From an uncultured Christensenellaceae bacterium (GTDB lineage: Bacteria > Bacillota > Clostridia > Christensenellales > Christensenellaceae), in NCBI GenBank assembly GCA_910588425.1, contig CAJUPM010000001.1:48151-112150 (forward strand): 64,000 bases of DNA. Direction: 5' to 3'. Under the pieces are notes generated by a model. It saw nothing but the letters and a program-made list of their open reading frames with translations. It searched no databases and had not been told where the DNA came from. The position numbers and the translations under genes were made by a program. Position 1 is the first letter of the stretch, and each line of letters opens with the position of its first letter. This document shows, in pieces, positions 32,546 to 40,018 of this stretch.

Positions 32546-32761
32546 ATGCAGGTTACAGTGAGAATCGCGCAGCCCTATGACGAGCAGCTGATTTCCTCCA
32601 TCCAGCAGGGGATGGAAAAGCTGCTTGGCCAGAAGGCTGAACTGGAAATAATCGAGGATGAGGCGCTGCTCGGCGGCTTTTGCATCTTTGCTGACGGCAA
32701 GGTCTACGACGCAAGCCTCAAAACGCAGCTGCAGGAGATGCAGCGGCGCCTGTCGGACTAG
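32546..32761 (+). CDS. atpH: ATP synthase delta subunit, C-terminal domain only
   Basis: 71 residues instead of the usual ~180. The whole product aligns with the last ~70 residues of delta/OSCP: YDEQLISSIQQGMEKLLGQ, DEALLGGFCIFADGKVYDASL, TQLQEMQRRL. The N-terminal six-helix domain, which caps the alpha N-termini, has no coding space because atpF ends 3 bases earlier. ATG and position are standard, so it looks like a functional minimal subunit rather than a broken gene; it can still link to subunit b. The surrounding operon is intact. Confidence 0.85.
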   Translation: MQVTVRIAQPYDEQLISSIQQGMEKLLGQKAELEIIEDEALLGGFCIFADGKVYDASLKTQLQEMQRRLSD

Positions 32762-32773
32762 GGGGAAGAGGAA

Positions 32774-34303
32774 ATGCTGAATTTTGATACGAGCGGGATT
32801 AGCCTTTTCCTGAAGGAAAAGATTGGAAGCTATACTTTTGAGCCGAAGATCTATGAATATGGCAATGTCGTCAGCTGTTCGGACGGGATCGTCCAGGTTT
32901 CCGGGCTTTCGCACTCCAGATACGGCGAGCTGCTGGAATTTGAGAATCACTCCTATGGCCTGGCGCTGGATCTGCGGCTGGACGGCGTCGGCGCAGTTTT
33001 GCTTTCGGGCGCAAGCCAGGTAACATCCGGCTCGATTGTGCGCGGCACAGGGCGCGTCGCGGATATTGGCGTGGGCGATGCTCTGCTGGGCAGAGTGGTC
33101 GACCCCATTGGCCGCCCGCTGGATGGCAAAGAGCTGGAACCCGAGGCATACCGCTCCATCGAGAGCCCTGCGCCTACCATCATGCAGCGCGCGCCTGTGG
33201 ATACGCCGTTGGAGACTGGCCTTCTAGCTATCGACAGCATGATCCCCATCGGCCGCGGCCAGAGAGAGCTGATCATTGGCGATCGGCAGACGGGCAAAAC
33301 CAGCATCGCGCTCTCCGCTATGCTGAACCAAAAGGGTAAAGACGTCATCTGCGTCTATTGCTCGATTGGGCAGAAAGCCTCGACGATCGCGCAGATGATA
33401 GAGACGCTGGAGCAGGAAGGCGCGATGGAGCACACGGTGGTCGTCGCCTCCACAGCCAGCGACAGCGCGGCCATGCAGTATATCGCGCCGTATGCGGCCT
33501 GCGCCATTGCCGAGCACTTCATGTATGCGGGCAAGGATGCGCTGGTAGTTTACGACGATCTTTCCAAGCACGCTGTGGCCTACCGGGCTATGTCGCTGCT
33601 GCTGCGCCGGCCGCCGGGCCGGGAAGCTTACCCGGGCGATGTGTTCTATCTGCATAGCCGCCTGCTGGAGCGCGCGGCAAAGCTCAGCGATGAGTTTGGC
33701 GGCGGCTCCATGACGGCGCTGCCCATTGTCGAGACGATGGCAGGGGATATCTCCGCTTATATTCCAACCAACGTCATCTCCATCACAGACGGCCAGATTT
33801 ATCTGGAGAGCGAGCTGTTCCATGCGGGCGTGCGCCCGGCAGTCAATGTCGGCCTTTCGGTTTCGCGTGTGGGCCGCTCTGCGCAGCACGAGGCGATGAA
33901 GAAAGTCTCGGGGAGTATGCGTCTGGATGTGGCGCAGTATAGAGAGATGGCGGTTTTCGCGCAGTTTGGCTCGGATATCGATTCCTCCACCAAGCAGATG
34001 CTGGATCGGGGGGAGCGGCTGGTGGAGCTGACCAAGCAGCCCCAGGATAGCATCCTTTCCCTGGCAGAACAGGTTGCCATTCTCATTGCGTATCAGAAGG
34101 GAATTTTCTCTGAAGTCCCCACGCATCAGGTAACCGAGCATAAAAATGCTCTGCTGGAATTTTTGGCAAAAGCCTGCGGCCGCCTGATGGCGCGTATCAA
34201 TGAGGTGGGCGCATTTTCCCAGGAAGAGCGGGAAGAGCTGGAGCAGGCGATTGCGCAGTTTGGCGCGCAGACGGAGGCGAAGCCGGATGCAGAACACCAA
34301 TGA
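32774..34303 (+). CDS. atpA: ATP synthase F1 subunit alpha
   Basis: 509 residues. Walker A GDRQTGKTS, the alpha-specific YCSIGQKAS, VVYDDLSKHA and VGLSVSRVGRSAQ are all present. The N-terminal helix that normally meets delta is retained (residues ~1-25). Alpha carries the non-catalytic nucleotide sites. Twelve bases follow atpH, and the end overlaps atpG by 17 bases. Confidence 0.97.
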   Translation: MLNFDTSGISLFLKEKIGSYTFEPKIYEYGNVVSCSDGIVQVSGLSHSRYGELLEFENHSYGLALDLRLDGVGAVLLSGASQVTSGSIVRGTGRVADIGVGDALLGRVVDPIGRPLDGKELEPEAYRSIESPAPTIMQRAPVDTPLETGLLAIDSMIPIGRGQRELIIGDRQTGKTSIALSAMLNQKGKDVICVYCSIGQKASTIAQMIETLEQEGAMEHTVVVASTASDSAAMQYIAPYAACAIAEHFMYAGKDALVVYDDLSKHAVAYRAMSLLLRRPPGREAYPGDVFYLHSRLLERAAKLSDEFGGGSMTALPIVETMAGDISAYIPTNVISITDGQIYLESELFHAGVRPAVNVGLSVSRVGRSAQHEAMKKVSGSMRLDVAQYREMAVFAQFGSDIDSSTKQMLDRGERLVELTKQPQDSILSLAEQVAILIAYQKGIFSEVPTHQVTEHKNALLEFLAKACGRLMARINEVGAFSQEEREELEQAIAQFGAQTEAKPDAEHQ

Positions 34304-35168
34304 GATTCGCGCGCATATTGCGGCAGTAAAGCAGACCCGGAAAATCACCAATGCCATGCACCTTGTGGCCTCCTCCCGCCTGAAAAAGGTCATGAGCCAC
34401 ATCGAGTATAACAACGCTTATTTTTCCCGGGTGCAGGCGACCATGAAGGATATCCTGCAATCCTCGGAATCCGTAACGCACCAGTATCTGACGGGCCGGG
34501 GCGGCGATCGGCGCACGTATATCGTCGTGGCGGGAGACAAGGGGCTGGCCGGGGCGTATAACGCCAGCGTGCTCAACTTGGCCTATGAGACCATCAGCCA
34601 GCGCAAGGAGAAGAAGGAGACGTATCTGCTGACGGTTGGCCTGGTGGCGACGGAGTTTTTCAAGGCCAGGGGAATGCAGCCGGATATCGAGACCACCGGC
34701 GCCGTGCAGGACCCTTCGCTTTCCAATGCCCGCAAGCTGGCCTTTGATATCTTCGATCTCTATGATGACGACCTGACGGATGAAGTCTATATCATCTATA
34801 CCTCCTTTTACGGAGATACCAAAAACAGGCCGGTAATCCGCCGGCTTCTGCCCATCGTCCGGGGGGATTATGAGCAGATTGCGGCGCACAAAATGAGCGA
34901 TATCATCTATGAGCCGTCTGCGCAGGAGCTGTTTTCCCTGCTGGTGCCGCAGTATGTTACGGGAATTTTGTTCGGCGCGCTGGTGCAGGCCTATGCGGCG
35001 GAGCATTTTGCCCGCATGAATGCCATGCAGAGCGCGACGCGCAATGCGGATGAAATGCTTAAAAAATTGCAGACCCAATACAACATGGCGCGTCAGGCGG
35101 CCATCACGCAGGAAATCACAGAGATCTCCGGCGCTGCGGAAGCATTGCTCCATGGAAGAGAGGATTGA
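34287..35168 (+). CDS. atpG: ATP synthase F1 subunit gamma
   Basis: 293 residues from ATG 34287, inside the end of atpA, with GGAGGCG upstream; the longer frame to 34200 is excluded because it reads through atpA out of phase. EIRAHIAAVKQTRKITNAMHLV is the N-terminal rotor helix, VVAGDKGLAGAYN the central part, and ARMNAMQSATRNADEM the C-terminal rotor helix. It forms the rotating shaft. It ends one base before the atpD start codon. Confidence 0.96.
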   Translation: MQNTNEIRAHIAAVKQTRKITNAMHLVASSRLKKVMSHIEYNNAYFSRVQATMKDILQSSESVTHQYLTGRGGDRRTYIVVAGDKGLAGAYNASVLNLAYETISQRKEKKETYLLTVGLVATEFFKARGMQPDIETTGAVQDPSLSNARKLAFDIFDLYDDDLTDEVYIIYTSFYGDTKNRPVIRRLLPIVRGDYEQIAAHKMSDIIYEPSAQELFSLLVPQYVTGILFGALVQAYAAEHFARMNAMQSATRNADEMLKKLQTQYNMARQAAITQEITEISGAAEALLHGRED

Positions 35169-35169
35169 C

Positions 35170-36555
35170 ATGCAAAACTCTGAGTTTGGTACAATTATCA
35201 AAATTAGCGGCCCTGTGCTGGATGTGCAGTTCCCGGGGCAAAGCCCGGCACTGCACAATCTGCTTTGCACAGAGGACGGCGTGCATATGGAAGTGGCGGC
35301 GCATATCCGGCAGGGGCTCGTGCGCGCGATTGCTCTGGAGGCCACAGAAGGCCTTTGCTGCGGCATCAAGGTGAGAGATACGGGCGCATCCATCAAAGTG
35401 CCGGTGGGCGAGGGCGTGCTCGGGCGCGTCGTTAACGTGCTGGGCGCGCCTATCGATGAAAAGGGCGAGGTTGATGCGGCGGATCACTGGGAAATCCATC
35501 GCCAGCCGCCGGAATTTGGAAGCGTCAAGCCGGTAACAGAGCTGTTTGAAACGGGCATCAAAGTCATCGATCTGCTGGCACCTTATGCCAAAGGCGGCAA
35601 AATTGGCCTGTTCGGCGGTGCAGGCGTGGGCAAGACGACGCTCATCATGGAGCTGATCCACAATATCGCCATCAACCACGGCGGCTATTCGGTTTTTGCC
35701 GGAGTAGGCGAGCGCAGCCGAGAGGGAAACGACCTCATTCACGATATGGAGAAATCCGGCGCGCTCTCCAAAACGGCCATGACGTTCGGGCAGATGAATG
35801 AGCCGCCGGGCTCGCGTATGCGCGTCGCTCTGACCGGGCTGACTATGGCGGAATACTTTCGGGATCAGCAGAGCAGGGATGTTTTGCTCTTCATCGATAA
35901 TATCTACCGCTATGTGCAGGCGGGCAACGAGGTTTCGGCGCTGCTGGGCCGGATGCCCTCTGCTGTTGGCTATCAGCCGACGCTGGCCACCGAGCTGGGC
36001 GAGCTGGAGGAGCGCATCACGTCGACCCAGAAGGGCTCCATCACGTCCGTGCAGGCCATCTATGTCCCGGCAGACGACTTGACAGACCCTGCCCCGGCGA
36101 CGATTTTTACGCATCTGGATGCCACGACCGTGCTCTCCAGATCCGTCGCGGAGATGGGCATTTACCCGGCCGTCAGCCCGCTGGAATCGACTTCGCGGAT
36201 TCTCGATCCCGCAATCGTGGGCAAGCGGCACTATGAAGTAGCGCAGGCCGTGCAGGAATGCCTCCAGCGCTACAGCGAGCTCAAAGATATCATCGCGATT
36301 CTGGGCATGAACGAGCTCTCCTCCGAGGATCGGGCAACGGTCTACCGGGCGCGCCGCATTCAGCGCTTCCTCTCGCAGCCCTTTGCCGTGGCCGAGGTGT
36401 TCACAGGCCAGCCCGGGCGCTTTGTCCCCTTGGAAGATACCATCAGAAGCTTTGAGGCGATCATCGGCGGTGAGGTGGATGATCTGCCGGAAGCGGCATT
36501 TTTCCAGGTTGGCGGCATTGATGAAGTGGTCGTTAAGGCGAAGGAGATGCAGTAG
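35170..36555 (+). CDS. atpD: ATP synthase F1 subunit beta
   Basis: 461 residues from ATG 35170, with GGAAGAGAGG upstream. Catalytic subunit: Walker A GGAGVGKTTLI, GERSREGNDL with the catalytic Glu, Walker B VLLFIDNIYR, the DELSEED-like lever as NELSSED. The IYRYVQAG segment differs slightly from the usual IFRFTQAG. The C-terminal part is complete. It abuts atpG and atpC directly. Confidence 0.97.
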   Translation: MQNSEFGTIIKISGPVLDVQFPGQSPALHNLLCTEDGVHMEVAAHIRQGLVRAIALEATEGLCCGIKVRDTGASIKVPVGEGVLGRVVNVLGAPIDEKGEVDAADHWEIHRQPPEFGSVKPVTELFETGIKVIDLLAPYAKGGKIGLFGGAGVGKTTLIMELIHNIAINHGGYSVFAGVGERSREGNDLIHDMEKSGALSKTAMTFGQMNEPPGSRMRVALTGLTMAEYFRDQQSRDVLLFIDNIYRYVQAGNEVSALLGRMPSAVGYQPTLATELGELEERITSTQKGSITSVQAIYVPADDLTDPAPATIFTHLDATTVLSRSVAEMGIYPAVSPLESTSRILDPAIVGKRHYEVAQAVQECLQRYSELKDIIAILGMNELSSEDRATVYRARRIQRFLSQPFAVAEVFTGQPGRFVPLEDTIRSFEAIIGGEVDDLPEAAFFQVGGIDEVVVKAKEMQ

Positions 36556-36957
36556 ATGACATTTGATCTGAGCATCATGACGCCTGAGCGGCAGTTCTTT
36601 TCCGGCCAGGTGGAGGCGCTGACGATCACGGGCATCGACGGCCAGATGACCGTCCTGGCCGGGCATGCGCCCATGGTCGTTTCGCTGGCAGTCGGGGAAA
36701 TCTCGATCAAGCAGGATGGAGTATGGCGGGAGGCCGTCAATAGCGAAGGCTTTATGGAGGTTTTGCAGGACAGCGTTGTCGTGTTCGTCCAGGCGTGTGA
36801 GTGGCCGGAGGATATTGATATGCGCCGGGCAGAAGAGGCGAAACACCGCGCAGAAGAGCGCATTCGCCAGAGGCAGAGCATCTGGGAGAACAAGAGCTCC
36901 AAGATCGCGCTGGCCAGGGCGATGGTGCGTCTGCGGGCAGGCCGCAAATATCATTAG
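36556..36957 (+). CDS. atpC: ATP synthase F1 subunit epsilon
   Basis: 133 residues: an N-terminal beta barrel (IMTPERQFFSGQVEALTI, GHAPMVVSL) and a C-terminal helical hairpin (DMRRAEEAKHRAEERI) that can inhibit ATP hydrolysis. It starts at the base after the atpD stop and ends the operon before a terminator. Confidence 0.95.
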   Translation: MTFDLSIMTPERQFFSGQVEALTITGIDGQMTVLAGHAPMVVSLAVGEISIKQDGVWREAVNSEGFMEVLQDSVVVFVQACEWPEDIDMRRAEEAKHRAEERIRQRQSIWENKSSKIALARAMVRLRAGRKYH

Positions 36958-36960
36958 AAA

Positions 36961-36990
36961 AAAGAGCAGGGCAGTGCCTTGCTCTTTTTC
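36961..36990 (+). terminator. Terminator of the atp operon
   Basis: AGAGCAGGG / CCTTGCTCT stem with five T. Confidence 0.87.
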
Positions 36991-37088
36991 ATTTGGGAAA
37001 AGAGTAATATAAAAGGCATGGGACAGATGCTCTGTGCCTTTTACTAGTGCTGATCAAGCCGCTTTTCCCAATGCCTCACACTCCAAAG

Positions 37089-37733
37089 TTAGAAGAAATC
37101 CCGCTCTACTTTGCGGACAACGCCGTAGATATAGAGCGTTTCCAGCGCCTCGCCGGCCAGCAGCCGGGTGGGATACTGGCGGTTTTCTGGCTTGAGCAAC
37201 ACGATGCCGTTCTGCCGTTCAAAGCGCTTGATGGTGGCCTCGTCCCCATCCACGATGGCGACGACGATATTGCCGTTTTCAGCGGTGTTTTGCAGGTGCA
37301 CCAAAATATAATCCCCGTCCTGCAGAACCGGCTCCATGCTGTCGCCCGAGACCCGGATCCAGACGTATTCTTCCGAATTGGCCAGATCCGCTACAGGCCG
37401 CGCGCCTTCATATTCCAGCTCGACAGCACCGTTCCATCCGGCTTTGGCCGTGGCGACGATGGGGCGCATGGCCGTTACCCGGGGCGGACTTTTCAGGATC
37501 TCAAGCTCAGAGCCGGGGAGCGCATCCAGCGGATCTTCCCAGCCCATCAGATAGGAGGGCGTGGTATAGAGCGCCTTGGCCAAACCCTCGATGATGGCAG
37601 GCTTTAGGTTGACGACTGTTCCCGTCTCATATTTATTGATGGCGGCTTTTTGCACGCCAATTTTTGCGCCCAGTTCTTCCTGGGAAAAGCCATGCTCCAG
37701 CCGCAGCTGCCGTATTCTCTGCCCGAGTGTCAA
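37089..37733 (-). CDS. XRE-S24 (LexA/CI-like) repressor
   Basis: 214 residues from TTG 37733, with GGGAGG 8 bases upstream. An upstream ATG at 37757 overlaps the -10 box and cannot be used. Residues 1-60 are an XRE helix-turn-helix (LRLEHGFSQEELGAKIGVQKAAINKYE). Residues ~90-214 are an S24 domain with Ser132 in SGDSMEP and Lys169 in DEATIKRF, the self-cleavage dyad, and an Ala98-Gly99 bond in TAKAGWNG as probable cut site. Such proteins are inactivated by RecA after DNA damage. It is divergent from two small genes with paired operators between them, and probably represses both directions. It is not LexA itself, whose DNA-binding domain is a winged helix. Confidence 0.88.
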   Translation of the reverse strand: MTLGQRIRQLRLEHGFSQEELGAKIGVQKAAINKYETGTVVNLKPAIIEGLAKALYTTPSYLMGWEDPLDALPGSELEILKSPPRVTAMRPIVATAKAGWNGAVELEYEGARPVADLANSEEYVWIRVSGDSMEPVLQDGDYILVHLQNTAENGNIVVAIVDGDEATIKRFERQNGIVLLKPENRQYPTRLLAGEALETLYIYGVVRKVERDFF

Positions 37734-37755
37734 AACGCCACCTCCCTTTCTTTTC

Positions 37756-37783
37756 ATTATACACGGATGCGAACAAAAAACAA
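37756..37783 (-). promoter_or_regulatory. Promoter of the S24 repressor gene
   Basis: Minus strand TTGTTT (37783-37778), 16 bases, TATAAT (37761-37756). Confidence 0.75.
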
Positions 37784-37795
37784 GCAAAAAATATC

Positions 37796-37824
37796 TTGAC
37801 AGGAAACTTTTTTGAGAGTATTCT
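37796..37824 (+). promoter_or_regulatory. Promoter of the divergent small-gene operon
   Basis: TTGACA (37796-37801), 17 bases, TATTCT (37819-37824). Its -35 box is only 12 bases from that of the repressor gene. Confidence 0.82.
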
Positions 37825-37828
37825 TGTA

Positions 37829-37845
37829 GTATCGAAAAAAGATAC
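37829..37845. promoter_or_regulatory. Probable operator 1 of the S24 repressor
   Basis: GTATC-GAAAAAA-GATAC, a perfect 5-base inverted repeat placed on the predicted transcription start of the plus-strand operon. Confidence 0.7.
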
Positions 37846-37897
37846 GAGAAAGACTTCCTTTTATTTAGCGATATATGCGTGAAAAGTGAGAATTTAA

Positions 37898-37914
37898 GTA
37901 TCCGAAAAAGATAT
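37898..37914. promoter_or_regulatory. Probable operator 2 of the S24 repressor
   Basis: GTATC-CGAAAAA-GATAT, same arms and near-identical spacer as operator 1, starting 69 bases further on and inside the leader. Two sites at this distance could allow looping or a road block. Confidence 0.65.
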
Positions 37915-37956
37915 TGTAGGATGAGGCGGGAAGTTGCGGCAAGCCAGGGAGGCACA

Positions 37957-38148
37957 ATGCAGGAGGATGCGGAGAAAAAGCCGGAGAGTGGGCTGATGCT
38001 CTACGGCGTGGAAGATGCGAAGCATATGACGATAGCGTATGCAGAAAAGCTGCGGGCCGGCGGGGCATATCTGGAGCTGGATTCCAAGGGATTTATCTGG
38101 GTATACCAGGGGCGCGGGCAAGAGAGAACGCAAAAGGAGATGGCATGA
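37957..38148 (+). CDS. Small protein under S24-repressor control
   Basis: 63 residues from ATG 37957, with AGGGAGG 5 bases upstream. An acidic start (EDAEKKPES) leads to LMLYGVEDAKHMTIAYAEKL and GGAYLELDSKGFIWVYQGRG, a likely helix followed by strands. No family recognised and no membrane segment. It overlaps the next gene by 4 bases (ATGA). Expression should rise when the divergent repressor is lost. Confidence 0.65.
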   Translation: MQEDAEKKPESGLMLYGVEDAKHMTIAYAEKLRAGGAYLELDSKGFIWVYQGRGQERTQKEMA

Positions 38149-38357
38149 TGATGCAGTTATTTGGAATGGGAATGTTGGCGCTGTGCGGCGCTTTTCTGGG
38201 GCTTTTGGGCGTGAGCTTTGTGATGGAAAAACTGGCCAGCGCGAAACTTTGGGACAAGCTGGCGATGCCTCTGTTGGAAGGATCCGGCGAGACGCAGGAG
38301 CCGCTTCGCAGAAAGAGAGCCCTGCCGCGGTACGAGAAAAGCTATCTGCATCAGTAG
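38145..38357 (+). CDS. Small single-pass membrane protein under S24-repressor control
   Basis: 70 residues from ATG 38145, which follows AAGGAGATGGC. One N-terminal hydrophobic segment (FGMGMLALCGAFLGLLGVSF) then a charged tail with a basic cluster (PLRRKRALPRYEKSY). No family recognised. Small membrane proteins made on damage can halt division or depolarise the membrane; a role of that kind is only a possibility suggested by the regulator. A terminator follows after ~100 bases. Confidence 0.65.
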   Translation: MMMQLFGMGMLALCGAFLGLLGVSFVMEKLASAKLWDKLAMPLLEGSGETQEPLRRKRALPRYEKSYLHQ

Positions 38358-38457
38358 AGCGCCTGGCTTTGGCATAGCCGGGCGGCAAGATGCGGCGCCA
38401 AAAAAACACTGGAAAATGTAAATAGAATGAACCTCTCATATTTGTGATTTTATAGGG

Positions 38458-38485
38458 AAAAGCGGGCGAATTGCCCGCTTTTTTC
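38458..38485 (+). terminator. Terminator of the small-gene operon
   Basis: AAAGCGGGC-GAAT-TGCCCGCTTTTTTC. Confidence 0.92.
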
Positions 38486-38515
38486 ATATGTGCGAATATA
38501 TTTTTCTCTGCATGG

Positions 38516-38548
38516 AAAAACCTGGGCCGCAAGGCGGCGCCAGGTTTT
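38516..38548 (-). terminator. Terminator of the cotJ operon
   Basis: On the minus strand AAAACCTGGCGCCG / CGGCCCAGGTTTTT hairpin; a palindrome, so it may act both ways. Confidence 0.85.
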
Positions 38549-38576
38549 GGAAGAGTGCATCGGGTCAGCAAAAAGC

Positions 38577-39137
38577 CTACTGGCCGAGATAGTCGTGCAG
38601 GATATTGAGCGCTTCGCCGAAACGCTGGAAATGCACGATTTCGCGCTCGCGCAGGAACTGAAGCGGCGCGATGATGGCGGGGTCGTCGCAGAATTTCATG
38701 ACGCCCTCATAGCCAGCCCGGGCTTTCTGCTCGGCGGCCATATCGTTGGTGATGTCTGCGATGGGATCGCCGGTTGTGCCGACGTAATCCGCCGTCCAGG
38801 AATAGCCGTTCTGATCTTTGGGGAAGGGGCAGCAGTTAAATGCGGCAACCCATCCTTCCATGCCGGCAGCGCGAAGCTCTTCCTTGGTTGCGCCGGCCAG
38901 CATCTTCTGGATCATGACGGAAAGCATCTCAACATGGCTTAATTCCTCCGTGCCGATGTCCGTCAAAATCGCCTGAACAGCGCCGCAGGGCATGCAATAC
39001 CGCTGGTTCAGGTATGTCGTCGCGGCGGTAAATTCGCCGTTGGGGCCGCCAAGCAGCATGGCGGTCAGCTTAGCCATTCTGGGGTTGGGCCGAATATCGC
39101 CGAGAGGATAGATCAGCCTTTTTTCATAAATCCACAT
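38577..39137 (-). CDS. cotJC: CotJC-family manganese-catalase-like spore coat protein
   Basis: 186 residues of the CotJC/Mn-catalase family. The di-metal ligand set is visible: NGEFTAATTYLNQRY, DIGTEELSHVEML, and EQKARAGYE with EREIVHFQRF. CotJC is laid down in the inner spore coat and may remove peroxide. Last gene of an operon with cotJA and cotJB (gaps of 3 bases), all with good ribosome sites. It supports a spore-forming host. Confidence 0.93.
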   Translation of the reverse strand: MWIYEKRLIYPLGDIRPNPRMAKLTAMLLGGPNGEFTAATTYLNQRYCMPCGAVQAILTDIGTEELSHVEMLSVMIQKMLAGATKEELRAAGMEGWVAAFNCCPFPKDQNGYSWTADYVGTTGDPIADITNDMAAEQKARAGYEGVMKFCDDPAIIAPLQFLREREIVHFQRFGEALNILHDYLGQ

Positions 39138-39140
39138 TTC

Positions 39141-39503
39141 TTATTCCTCCCTCATAAATTTCTGGTGCCAGGGGAAAGGCTGGGTGTTCCACTTCCAGCT
39201 GTCCCGGCTGACAGAGTTTCCAAAGTTTGAAATTGGCCCAAAGTCTTTTTCATACATATCTTTAAGCGCCCGGAGCTGCTGCGCATAGCAGTTGTAATCC
39301 GAAAGGGCGCGAGCATCGTTGGGATGCGTATCCAGATAGAGATTGATGTCAATGCAGATGAACTCGCATTCGGTAATTTGTTGCATGAGCGAACGCTTCT
39401 TTTCGAGCTCTGCCGAGCAAAGCCCCTCAGAAACGGCGCAGACATCCATCTGGCTCTCTGGCGTGCGCATTGCGTATCTCATGTTGCAGCCACAATTTGC
39501 CAT
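39141..39503 (-). CDS. cotJB: CotJB-family spore coat protein
   Basis: 120 residues. Residues ~40-115 match CotJB (ITECEFICIDINLYLDTHPND, YEKDFGPI, WKWNTQPFPW). The first ~35 residues are an extra Cys-rich part (ANCGCNMRY) compared with the ~87-residue Bacillus protein. It is needed for coat deposition of CotJC in Bacillus. Confidence 0.9.
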   Translation of the reverse strand: MANCGCNMRYAMRTPESQMDVCAVSEGLCSAELEKKRSLMQQITECEFICIDINLYLDTHPNDARALSDYNCYAQQLRALKDMYEKDFGPISNFGNSVSRDSWKWNTQPFPWHQKFMREE

Positions 39504-39506
39504 TTC

Positions 39507-39818
39507 TTATTCCTCCTCTTTGCAAGGGCAGGTGCGCGCCGGCCGCATTTCGCTGTGAGCGTGCGGGCAGCTGCCGCAAGCAGTATTGACTGTCGAATAG
39601 GGCATATACAGGTCGTTAAAAAATGTCCCGTTGTGCAGCGACTGGCTGGGCAGCGCGCAGTTGGAATATGCCTGAGGCACGACAAAAGCTCTCGCGTATA
39701 AATTTGGTTGTTCCGCATCAGCAAAAAAATTGACTCTATTACATGTCTGCGCTTCCGCGGCACAGCTGGGGTACCGGGTAAAAGCGCTGAAAACATAGGG
39801 AGCATCCATCTGATTCAT
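39507..39818 (-). CDS. cotJA: CotJA-family spore coat protein
   Basis: 103 residues from ATG 39818, with AAAGGAGG upstream. The middle (PNLYARAFVVPQAYSN, FFNDLYMPY) fits CotJA-like proteins; the C-terminal CGSCPHAHSEMRPARTCPC adds a cysteine pattern. First gene of the operon, so expression probably depends on a mother-cell sigma factor. The upstream region has CATACTTAT, a possible sigma-E-like -10, but no convincing -35. Confidence 0.78.
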   Translation of the reverse strand: MNQMDAPYVFSAFTRYPSCAAEAQTCNRVNFFADAEQPNLYARAFVVPQAYSNCALPSQSLHNGTFFNDLYMPYSTVNTACGSCPHAHSEMRPARTCPCKEEE

Positions 39819-39925
39819 TTTGCTATCTGCCTCCTTTTTTCATAATTCTTTATATAAGTATGACGGTGGGAGAAAACTGTGCGGATGGCGGATATGTAAA
39901 AAAATTGAGAATTACCGCCGGGAAA

Positions 39926-39954
39926 TGGCAACCTGGAGTAAAAAATGTTATAAT
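39926..39954 (+). promoter_or_regulatory. Promoter of the DUF5685-to-PBP gene series
   Basis: TGGCAA (39926-39931), 17 bases, TATAAT (39949-39954) with an extended TGT. Confidence 0.72.
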
Positions 39955-40018
39955 AACTTCACCTACCCCTTGAGCATCGAAGCCGGGGCAAAAAGTTTGG
40001 CAGTGCGGAGGAAAGTTT

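Noticed and set aside
34900..36954. Long minus-strand frame opposite atpD and atpC
   Set aside because: Antisense shadow of well-identified atp genes.
37089..38357. Prophage immunity region
   Set aside because: The repressor layout recalls CI/Cro control, but no integrase, replication or structural phage genes flank it.
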